From Kingdonia uniflora (taxonomy: Eukaryota > Streptophyta > Magnoliopsida > Ranunculales > Circaeasteraceae): a DNA stretch of 64,000 nt. The translations under genes were made by a program, and so were the position numbers. Under the pieces are notes generated by a model. That model saw nothing but the letters and a program-made list of their open reading frames with translations, was not told the origin of the DNA and did not search any database. Numbering within the stretch: position 1 is the stretch's first letter; each line of letters starts with the position of its first letter. The stretch is from positions 896,240 through 960,239 of the forward strand of contig JACGCM010002840.1 in assembly GCA_014058105.1 (NCBI GenBank), in the 5' to 3' direction. Of the stretch, positions 1 through 9,429 are shown piece after piece.

Positions 1-648
1 CTTTTTGTTAGTTTCTATACGTCCGACACACGTTTGGATAGCTACCCAATTACTCGAAATACTCCCGGTTTCTATTTTTTACCGGCACGGATGTCGCATC
101 TCCCCGTGGCTTTTTAGCGCATTTATGAGTAGCTTGGCTACCGACTAGTCGTTTGAGATTTTGGATCGTTTTATGAGTTTGTATTCGCCCGATAACACGT
201 TTGGATAGATACCCAATTACACGGAATACTCCCGATTTGAGTTTTTGACCGGAACGGCTATCCCGCCCCTCCGAGGCCTTATATCGCATTTCTGAAAAGT
301 ATGCCTCCCGACTAGTCGCTTGAGAGTTCGGATCGGTTTGTGAGTTTCTCTTCGTCCGACAACACGTTTGGATAGTTACCCAATTACTCGAAATACACCC
401 GGTTTTTCTTTTTAACCGGCACGGATGTCGCATCTCCCCGTGGCTTTTGGTCGTATTTATGAGTTGCTTGACTATCAACTAGTCGTTTGAGAGATTGGAT
501 CTGTTTATGAGTTTCTATTCGTCCGATATTACTTTAGGATAGATACACAATGACTCGGAATCCTTCCGATTTGAGTTTTATACCGGAATGGATGTCCCGC
601 CTCCCCGAGGCTTTGGATCGCATTGATGAGAAGCTTGGCTACCGTCTA
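1..648. repeat. Satellite, A'(partial)-B-A-D
   Basis: The window opens inside an A' unit. Full units then start at 148 (B), 315 (A) and 482 (D, with cgatattactttagg). From about 360 the sequence parallels 20.69 kb onward: both have a ctttttctt-like stretch before accggcacgg and the rare tail cttgactatcaact. No gene. Confidence 0.85.
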
Positions 649-1979
649 GTCGTTTGAGATGTTTGATCGGTTTATAAATTTTTATTCGTCCGACAACATG
701 CTTGTATTGATACCCAATGACTCGGAATACAGGTTTAACTTTTTGACCGGCACGGATGTCGCAACTCTCCGTGGCTTTTGATCGCATTTATGAGTAGCTT
801 GGCTACCAATTAGTCGTTTGTGAAGTTGGATCGGTTTATGAGCTTCTATTCGTCCAATAAGACGTTAGGATAGATACCGAATTACTCGGAATACTCCCGT
901 TTTGAGATTTTGACCAGAACGGATGTCCCGCCCCACCGAGGCCTTACATCACATTTCTGAGAAGTATGGCTACCGCCTAGTCGCTTGAGAGGTCGGATCG
1001 GTTTGTGGGTTTCTAATCGTCCGACAACTCGTTTGGATAGTTACCGAATTACTCGAAATACCCCCGGTTTTTGCTTTTGACCGGCACGGATGTCGCATCT
1101 CCCCGTGGCTTTTGTTCGCATTTATGAGTTGCTTGGCTACCGACTAGCCGTTTGAGAGGTTAGATACGTCTATGAGTTTCTATTGATCCGATAACAAGTT
1201 AGGAAAGATACCCAATTACTCAGAATACTCTCGATTTAAGTTTTTGACCGGAACGGATGTCCCGCCCCTCCGAGGCCTTACATCACATTTCTGAGATGTA
1301 TGGCTACCGCCTAGTCGTTTGAGAGGTCGGATCTTTTTGTTAGTTTCTATACGTCCGACACACGTTTGTATAGTTACCCAATTACTCGAAATACTCCCGG
1401 TTTTTATTTTTTTCCGGCACGGATGTCGCATCTCCCCGAGGATTTTTAACGCATTTATGAGTAGCATGGCTACCGACTAGTCGTTTGAGATGTTGGATCG
1501 TTTTATGAGTTTTTATTCGCCCGATAACACGTTAGGATAGATACCCAATTACTCGAAATACTCCCGATTTGAGTTTTTGACCGGAACGGCTGTCCCGCCC
1601 CTCCGAGGCTTTATATCGCATTTCAGAAAAGTATGCCTCCCGACTAGTCGTTTGAGTGGTCGGATCGGTTTGTGAGTTTCTATTGGTCCGACAACACGTT
1701 TGGATAGTTAACCAATTACTCGAAATACTCACGGTTTTTATTTTTGACCGGCACGGATGTCGCATTTCCCCGTGGCTTTTTTTTCATTTATGAGTTGCTT
1801 GGCTACCGACTAGTGGTTTGAGAGATTTGATCGGTTTATGAGTTTCTATTCCTCCGTTATAACGTTAGCATAGATACCCAATGACACGGAATACTCCCGA
1901 TTTGAGTTTTTGACCGGAAAGGATGTCCCGTCGCTCCGATGCTTTAGATCGCATTGATGAGATGCTTGGCTACCGTCCG
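649..1979. repeat. Octamer higher-order repeat, copy 1
   Basis: Eight units between the C starts at 649 and 1980, in the order C, B, A, B, A', B, A, D' (starts 649, 813, 980, 1147, 1314, 1480, 1647, 1813). Length is 1331 bp, that is 8 x 167 minus a 3 bp deletion in the first C unit and two 1 bp deletions. The same order recurs at 3612-4946 and 20981-22316. Confidence 0.85.
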
Positions 1980-2795
1980 GTCGTTTGAGATGTTTGATCG
2001 GTTTAAAAATTTTTATTCGTCCGACAACATGCTAGGATTGTTACCGAATGACTCGGAATACTCCCGCTTTCACTTTATGACCTGCACGGATGCCGCAACT
2101 CTCCGTTGCTTTTGAGCGCATTTATGAGTAACTTGGCTAGTTGGATCGGTTTTTGAGTATCTATTCCTCCGATCTAACGTTAGGATAGATACCCAATGAC
2201 TCAGAAATACTCCCGATTTGAGTTTTTGACCGGAAGGGCTGTCCCGCCCCTTCGAGGCCTTATATCGCATTTCTGAAAAGTATGCCTCCCGACTAGTCGC
2301 TTGAAAGTTTGGATCAGTTTGTGAGTTTCCATTCGTCCGATAACACATTAGGATTGATACCCAATGACTCAGAATACTCCCGTTTGGAGTTTTTGACCGG
2401 AACGGATGTCCCGCCCTTCGAGGCCTTATATCGAATTTCTGAAAAGTATGCCTCCCGACTAGTCGCTTGAGAGTTCGGATCGGTTTGTGAGTTTCTATTC
2501 GTCCGACAACACGTTTGGATAGTTACCCAATGACTCGAAATACACCCGGTTTTTATTTTTGACCGGCACGGATGTCGCATCTCCCCGCGGCTTTTTATCG
2601 TATTTATGAGTTGCTTGACTACCAACTAGTCGTTTGAGAGATTGGATCGGTTTATGAGTTTCTATTCGTCCGATATTACGTTAGAATATATACACAATGA
2701 CTCGGAATACTTTCGATTTGGGTATTTTACCGGAATGGATGTCACGCCGCCCCGAGGCTTTGGATCGCATTGATGAGATGCTTGGCTGCCGTCCG
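1980..2795. repeat. 816 bp pentamer, tandem copy 1
   Basis: Order is C, E, F, A, D. E is a D-like 5' half joined to a B-like 3' half. F (from 2296) is an A-like 5' half joined to a B-like 3' half, with cattaggattgatacccaa. A 19 bp deletion removes the C/E boundary at about 2139 (ggctagttggatcgg). Near-identical to 2796-3611, including this deletion and the extra A in actcagaaatac. Confidence 0.87.
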
Positions 2796-3611
2796 GTCGT
2801 TTGAGATGTTTGATCGGTTTATAAATTTTTATTCGTACGACAACATGCTAGGATTGTTACCGAATGACTCGGAATACTCCCGGTTTCACTTTTTGACCTG
2901 CACGGATGCCGCAACTCTCCGTTGCTTTAGATCGCATTTATGAGTAGCTTGGCTAGTTGGATCGGTTTTTGAGTATCTATTCCTCCGATCTAACGTTAGG
3001 ATAGATACCCAATGACTCAGAAATACTCCCGATTTGATTTTTTGACCGGAAGGGCTGTCCAGCCCCTCCGAGGCCTTATATCGCATTTCTGAAAAGTATG
3101 CCTCCCGACTAGTCGCTTGAAAGTTCGGATCAGTTTGTGAGTTTCCATTCGTCCGATAACACATTAGGATTGATACCCAATGACTCGGAATACTCCCGTT
3201 TGGAGTTTTTGACCGGAACGGATGTCCCGCCCTTCGAGGCCTTATATCGCATTTCTGAAAAGTATGCCTCCCGACTAGTCGTTTGAGAGTTCGGATCGGT
3301 TTGTGAGTTTCTATTCGTCCGACAACACGTTTGGATAGTTACCCAATTACTCGAAATACACCCGGATTTTATTTTTGACCGGCAGGGATGTCGCATCTCC
3401 CCGTGGCTTTTTATCGTATTTATGAGTTGCTTGACTACCAACTAGTCGTTTGAGAGATTGGATCGGTTTATGAGTTTCTATTCGTCCGATATTACGTTAG
3501 AATAGATACACAATGACTCGAAATACTTTCGATTTGGGTATTTTACCGGAATGGATGTCACGCCGCCCCGAGGCTTTAGATCGCATTGATGAGAAGCTTT
3601 GCTACCGTCTA
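2796..3611. repeat. 816 bp pentamer, tandem copy 2
   Basis: Same unit order and same 19 bp boundary deletion (about 2955) as 1980-2795. Corresponding F units start at 2296 and 3112, exactly 816 bp apart. The paralogous block at 22.3-23.1 kb has only one copy and no boundary deletion, so both changes are derived here. Confidence 0.87.
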
Positions 3612-4612
3612 GTCGTTTGAGATGTTTGATCGGTTTTTAAATTTTTATTCGTCCGACAACATGCTAGGTTTGATACCCAATGCCTCGGAATAATCCCGGT
3701 TTCACTTTTTGACCGGCACGGATTACGCAACTCTCTGTGCTTTTTGATCGCATTTATGAGTAGCTTGGCTACCGATTAGTCGTTTGAGAAGTTGGATCAG
3801 TTTATAAGCTTCTATTCGTCCGATAACACGTTAGGATAGATACCGAATTACTCGGAATACTCTCGATTTGAGTTTTTGACCGGAACGGATGTCCCGCCCC
3901 TCCGAGGCCTTTCATCACATTTCTGGGAAGTATGGTTATCGCCTAGCCGTTTGAGAGGTCGGATCGGTTTGAGAGTTTCTAATCGTCCGAAAACACGTTT
4001 GGATAGTTACCCTATTACTCGAAATACCCCCGGTTTTTGTTTTTGACCGGCACGGAGGTAGCATCTCCCCGTGGCTTTTGTTCGTATTTATGAGTTGCTT
4101 GGCTACCGACTAGTCATTTGAGAGGTTGGATACATTTATGAGTTTCTATTCGTCTGATAACACGTTGGGAAAGATACCCAATTACTATGAATACTCTCGA
4201 TATGAGTTCTTGACCGGAACGGATGTCGCGCCCCTCCGAGGCCTTACATCGCATTTCTGTGAAGTATGGCTTCCTCATAGTCGTTTGAGTGGTCGGATCT
4301 TTTTGAGAGTTTCTATACGTCCGACACACGTTTGGATAGTTACCCAATTACTCGAAATACTCCCGATTTCTATTTTTTACCAGCACGGGTGTGGCATCTC
4401 CCCGTGGCTTTTGGTCGCATTTATGAGTAGCTTGGCTACCGACTAGTCGTTTGAGATGTTGGATCGGTTTATGAGTTTGCATTCGCCCGATAACACGTTA
4501 GAATAGATACCCAATTACTCGGAATACTCCTGATTTGAGTTTTTGACCGGAACGGATGTCCCGCCCCTCCGTGGCCGTATATCGCATTTCTGAAAAGTAT
4601 GCCTCCCGACTA

Positions 4613-4779
4613 GTCGCTTGAGAGTTCGGATTGGTTTGTGAGTTTCTATTCGTCCGACAACACGTTTGGATAGTTACCCAATTACTCGAAATACACCCGG
4701 TTTTTGTTTTTGACCGGCACGGATGTGGCATCTCCCCGTGGCTTTTGGTCGCATTTATGAATTGCTTGGCTACCAACTA
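4613..4779 (+). repeat. Reference monomer, subfamily A (odd class)
   Basis: Full-length 167 bp unit. Diagnostic bases are cgacaacacgtttggatag, then acccaattactcgaaatac, then cggcacggatgtgg (usually gtcgca) and ctccccgtggctttt. A units normally follow B units. A common variant (A', for example 1314-1479) has atctttttgttagtttctat and cgacacacg, one base shorter. Confidence 0.9.
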
Positions 4780-4946
4780 GTCGTTTGAGAGATTGGATCG
4801 GTTTATGAGTTATTATTCGTCCGATATAACGTTAGGATAGTTACCCAATGACTCGGAATACTCTCGATTTAAGTTTTTGACCGGAACGGAAGTCCCGCCG
4901 CTCCGAGGCTTTTGATCGCATTGATGAGAAGCTTGGCTACCGTCTA
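4780..4946 (+). repeat. Reference monomer, subfamily D (even class)
   Basis: Full-length 167 bp unit. Diagnostic bases are cgatataacgttagg, acccaatgactcggaatac, cccgccgctccgaggctt and a tail gatcgcattgatgagaagc followed by ttggctaccgtctag. A related D' form has gcatagatacc and ggaaaggatgtcccgtcgct (for example 1813-1979). D is nearly always followed by C. Confidence 0.9.
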
Positions 4947-5113
4947 GTCGTTTGAGATGTTTAATCGGTTTATAAATTTTTATTCCTCCGACAACATGCT
5001 TGGATTGTTGCCCAATGACTCGGAATACTCCCGGTTTCACTTTTTGACCGGCACGGATGTCGCAACTCTTCATGGTTTTTGATCCCATTTATGAGTAGCT
5101 TGGCTACCGACAA
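4947..5113 (+). repeat. Reference monomer, subfamily C (odd class)
   Basis: Full-length 167 bp unit, the easiest to spot by eye. It has gatgttt near its start, ggtttataaatttttatt, cgacaacatgcttggattg, ggtttcactttttgaccgg and gatgtcgcaactct. Intact C units begin at 649, 2796, 3612, 4947, 6141, 7314, 8647, 15450, 20981 and 22317, among others, which makes C a useful phase marker for higher-order structure. Confidence 0.9.
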
Positions 5114-5395
5114 GTCGTTTGAGAGGTTGGATACGTTTATGAGTTTCTATTCGTCCAATAACACCTTAGGGTAGATACCCAATTACTCGGAATACCCTCG
5201 ATTTGAGTTTTTGACCGGCACGGATGTCCCGCCCCACCGAGGCCTTACATCACATTTCTGAGAAGTATGGCCACCGCCTAGTCGTTTGAGAGGTCGGATC
5301 TGTTTGCGAGTTTCTATTCGCCCGACTAGCCGGCACGGATGTCGCATCTCCCCGTGGCTTTTGTTCGCATTTATGAGTTGCTTCGCTACCGGCTA
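4947..5395. repeat. Satellite C-B plus truncated A unit
   Basis: Intact C (4947) and B (5114) units are followed by an A unit of only 115 bp (5281-5395). About 52 bp are missing between cgcccgac and cggcacgg. Nothing else is present. Confidence 0.82.
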
Positions 5396-6720
5396 GTCGT
5401 TTGAGAGATTGGATCGGTTTTTGAGTATCTATTCCTCCGGTATAACGTTAGGATAGATACCCAATGAACTCAGAAATACTCCTGATTTGAGTTTTTGATC
5501 GGAACGGATGTCCCGCCCCTCCGAGGCCTTATATCGCATTTCTGAAAATATGCCTCCCGACTAGTCGCTTGAGAGTTCGGATCGGTTTGTGAGTTTCCAT
5601 TGATCCGACAACACGTTTGGATAGTTACCCAATTACTCGAAATACACCCGATTTTTACTTTTGACCGGCACGGATGTCGCATCTCCCCGTGGCTTTTGGT
5701 CGCATTTATGTGTTGCTTGGCTACCAACAAGTCATTTGAGAGATTGTATCGGCTTATGAGTTTCTATTCCTCCGATATAACGTTCGCATAGATACCCAAT
5801 GACTCGGAATACTCCCGATTTGAGTTTATGACCGGAAAGGATGTCCCGTCGCCCCGTGTCTTTAGATCGCATTGATGAGAAGCTTGGCTACCGTCCTGTC
5901 GTTTGAGATATTTGACCGATTTGTGAGTTTCTAATCGTCCTGTCGTATTTATGAGTTGCTTGGCTACCAACTAGTCGTTCGAGAGATTGGATCGGTTTAT
6001 GAGTTTCTATTCGTCCGATATAACCTAAGGATTGATACCCAGTGACTCGGAATACTCCCGATTTGAGTTTTTGACCGGAACGGATGTCCCGCAACTCCGA
6101 GTCTTTAGATCGCATTGATGAGAAGCTTGGCTACCGTCTAGTCGTTTGAGATGTTTTATCGGTTTTTAAATTTTTATTCCTCCGACAACATGCTAGGATT
6201 GTTACTCAATGACTCGGAATACTCCCGGTTTCACTTTTTGACCGGCACGGATGTCGCAACTCTCCGTGGTTTTTGATCGCATTTATGAGTATCTTGGCTG
6301 CTGACTAGTCGTTTGAGAGGCTGGACCGGATTATTAGTTTCTATTCGTCTGATAATACGTTAGGATAGATGAACAATTACTCGGAATAGTCTCGATTTGA
6401 GTTTTTGACCAGAACGGATGTCCCCCCCCCCCCCCGGAGGCCTTATATCACATTTCTGAGTAGTATGGCTACCGCCTAGTCGTTTGAGAGGTAGGATCGG
6501 TTTGTGAGTTTCTATTTGTCCGACAACACGTTTGGATAGTTACCCAATTACTCGAAATACTCCCGGTATCTGTTTTTGAACGGCACGGATGTAGCATCTC
6601 CCCGTGATTTTTGATCGCATTTATGAGTAGCTTGGCTACCGACTAGTCGTTAGAGAGTTTGGATCGGTTTATGAGTTTTTATTCGTCCGATAACATGTTA
6701 GGATAGATTTCAAACGACTC
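5396..6720. repeat. Block paralogous to 32.72-34.1 kb
   Basis: Starts with an E unit at 5396 matching the unit at 32721, and continues with shared rare changes such as taacctaagg (about 6021 and 33432) and a ctggaccgg B unit (6308 and 33722). The unit 5898-5973 is a 76 bp remnant, C-like at its start then A-like; its counterpart near 33220 is full length. The offset grows from 27325 to 27414, which this deletion explains. Confidence 0.8.
6422..6435 (+). repeat. Poly-C tract, 14 C
   Basis: Uninterrupted C run in the B unit starting 6308, replacing the usual cccgcccctcc. This B unit carries the ctggacc and ttattagtttctattcg variants shared with other poly-C carriers. Confidence 0.9.
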
Positions 6721-7587
6721 AGAATACTCTCGATTTAAGTTTTTGACCGGAACGGATGTCCCGCCTCTACGAGGCCTAATATCGAATTTCTGAAAAGTAT
6801 GCCTCCCGACTAGTCGTTTGAGAGGTCGGATCGGTTTGTGAGTTTCTATTGATCCGACAACACGTTTGGATAGTTACCCAATTACTCAAAATTCACCTGG
6901 ATTTTGTTTTAGACCGGTACGAATGTCGCATATCCCCGTGGCTTTTCTTCGCATTTATGAGTTGTTTGGCTGCCGGCTAGTCGTTTGAGAGATTGGAACG
7001 TTTTTTGAGTATCTATTCCTCCGATATAACGTTAGGATAGTTACCCAATGACTCGGAATACTCCCGGTTTCTGTTTTTGACCGGGACGGATATCGCATCT
7101 TCCCGTGGCTTTTGTTCACATTTATGAGTTGCTTGGGTCCCGACTAGTCGTTTGAGGGAATGGATCGGTTTATGAGCTTCTATTCGTCCGATACAACGTT
7201 AGGATAGATACCCAAAGACTAGGAATACTCCCGATTTGAGTTTTTGACCGGAACGGATGTCCCGCCTCTCCGAGGCTCTAGATCGCATTGATGAGAAGCT
7301 TGGCTACCGTCTAGTCGTTTGAGATGTTTGATCGGTTTATAAATTTTTATTCCTCCGACAGCATGCTAGGATTGTTACCCAATGACTCGGAATTCTCCCG
7401 GTTTCACTTTTTGACCGGCACGGATGTCGCAACTCTCTGTGGTTTTTGATCGCATTTATGAGTTGCTTGGCTGCCGACTAGTCGTTTGAGAGGTTGGATC
7501 GGTTTATGAGTTTCTATTCGTCCGATAAAACGTTAGGATATATTTCCAATTACTCGGAATTCTCACGATATGAGTTTTTGACCGGAA

Positions 7588-7602
7588 CCCCCCCCCCCCC
7601 CC
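7588..7602 (+). repeat. Poly-C tract, 15 C
   Basis: C run in the B unit starting 7481. The run begins right after gaccggaa, so the usual cggatgtcccg has been lost or converted; the tract starts about 7 bp earlier in the unit than elsewhere. Confidence 0.88.
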
Positions 7603-8813
7603 GAGGACTTATATCACATTTAAGAGAAGTATGGCCACGGCCTATTCGTTTGAGAGGTCGGATCGTTTTGTGAGTTTCTATTCCACCGACAACACGTTTG
7701 GTTAGTTACCCAATTACTCGAAATACTCCCGGTTTCTGTTTTTGACTGGAACGGATATCGCATCTCCCCGTGGCTTTTGATCGTATTTATGAGTAGCTTG
7801 GCTACCGACTTGTCGTTTGAGAGGTTGGATCGGTTTATGACTTTCTATTCGTCCGATAACACGTTAGGATAGATTCCCAATGATTCTGAATAATCCCGAT
7901 TTGAGTTTTTGAACGGAACGGCTTTCCCGCCCCTCCGAGGCATTATATCGCATTTCTGAAAAGTATTCGTCCCGACTAGTCGTTTGAGAAGTCGGATCGG
8001 TTTGTGAGTTTCTATTGGTCCGACAACATGTTTGGATAGTTACCTAATTACTCGAAATACACCCGGATTCTGCTTTTGACCGGCACGGATGTCGCATCTC
8101 TCCGAGGCTTTTTATCGCATTTATGAGTAGCTTGGCTACCGACTAGTCGTTTGAGAGGTTGGAAACGTTTATGAGTTTCTATTCGTCCGATAACACGATA
8201 AGATAGATACCCAATTACTCGGAATACTCTCGATTTGAGTTTTTGACCGGAACGGATGTCCCACCCTTCCGAGGCCTTACATCAAATTTCTGAGAAGTAT
8301 TGCTACCGCGTTGTCGTTTGAGAGGTCGGATCGGTTTGTGAGTTTCTATTCGTCCGACAACACGTTTGGTTAGTTACCCAATTACTCGAAATACTCCAGG
8401 TTTCTGTTTTTGACCGGGACGGATATCGCATCTCCCCGTGGCTTTTGGTCGCATTTATGAGTTGCTTGGCTCCCGACTAGTCGTTTGAGGGAATGGATCG
8501 GTTTATGAGCTTCTATTCGTCCGATATAACGTTAGGATAGATACCCAATGACTCGGAATACTCCCGATTTGAGTTTTTGACCTGAACGGATGTCCCGCCG
8601 CTCCGAGGCTTTAGATCGCATTGATGAGAAGCTTGGCTACCGTCCAGTCATTTGAGATGTTTGATCGGTTTATAAATTTTTATTCGTCTGACAACATGCT
8701 TGGATTGTTACCCAATGACTCGGAATAATCCCGGTTTCACTTTTTGACCGGCACGGATGTCACAACTCTCCGTGGCTTTTGATCGCATTTATGAGTTGCT
8801 TGGCTACCGACTA

Positions 8814-8980
8814 GACGTTTGAGAGGTTGAATCGGTTTATAAGTTTCTATTCGTCCGATAACACGTTAGGATAGATACCCAATTACATGGAATACTCTCG
8901 ATTTGAGTTTTTGACCGGAACGGATGTCCCGCCCCTGCGGGGCCTTACATCCCATTTCTGAGAAGTATGGCTACCGCGTA
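8814..8980 (+). repeat. Reference monomer, subfamily B (even class)
   Basis: Full-length 167 bp unit. Diagnostic bases are cgataacacgttaggatag, acccaattac, ctctcgatttgag (or ctcccgatttgag), ggatgtcccgcccct, a ggccttacat or ggccttatat stretch, and the tail ttctgagaagtatggctacc. The C-rich segment around unit position 115-122 is the site where long poly-C runs arise in other B units. Confidence 0.88.
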
Positions 8981-9314
8981 GTCGTTTGAGAGGTCGGATC
9001 GGCTTGTAAGTTTATATTCGTCCGACTCACGTTTGGATAGTTACCCAATTACACGAAATTCTCCCAGTTTCTGTTTTTTTATCGGCACGGATGTCGCATC
9101 TCCCCGTGTCTTTTGATCGCATTTATGAGTTGCTTTGCTACCGACTAGTCGTTTAAGAGGTTGGATCGGTTTATGAGTTTATATTCGACCGATAACACGT
9201 TAGGATATATTCCCAATGACTCGGAATACTCCCGATTTGAGTTTTTGACCGAAACGGATGTCCCGCCGCTCCGAGGCTTTAGATCGCATTGATGAGAAGC
9301 TTGGCTACCGTCCA

Positions 9315-9429
9315 GTCGTTTAAGATGTTTGATCGGTTTATAAATTTTTATTCGTCCGACAACATGTCCGGATTGTCGCAACTCTCCGTGGCTTTTGATC
9401 GCATTTATGAGTAGCTTGGCTCCCGACTA
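9315..9429 (+). repeat. Truncated C monomer (115 bp)
   Basis: C unit lacking about 52 bp: the sequence passes from cgacaacatgtccggatt straight into gtcgcaactctcc. Flanking units are full length. Confidence 0.85.

Larger units (their letters stand above)
3612..4946. repeat. Octamer higher-order repeat, copy 2
   Basis: C start at 3612 to next C start at 4947 is 1335 bp, eight units. It includes a B unit (start 4113, boundary changed to gtcatttg) with the unusual acccaattactatgaatac. That unit has its counterpart at 23625 (offset 19512). Confidence 0.82.
4613..5280. repeat. 668 bp tetramer A-D-C-B
   Basis: Four consecutive 167 bp units in the order A, D, C, B with no indel (starts 4613, 4780, 4947, 5114; next start 5281). 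Odd and even classes alternate. Another exact 668 bp step separates the C units starting at 8647 and 9315. Confidence 0.88.
6721..9429. repeat. Satellite, mixed B/A/D/C units
   Basis: C units start at 7314, 8647 and 9315 (spacings 1333 and 668 bp). D, C, B at 8480, 8647, 8814 are intact 167 bp units. The unit with cgataaaacg (about 7523) is the same variant seen at 17327, 25001, 27728, 30427 and 39420. The stretch ends with a truncated C unit. No gene. Confidence 0.83.

Noticed and set aside
50..478. Open reading frame of 142 codons on the minus strand, the longest in the window, and dozens of similar minus-strand frames of 60-127 codons
   Set aside because: They read through 1-3 satellite units, recur wherever the unit happens to lack stops, differ by frameshifts between copies, and have no conserved domain. 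Minus-strand excess follows from tag and tga being frequent on the plus strand of the repeat.
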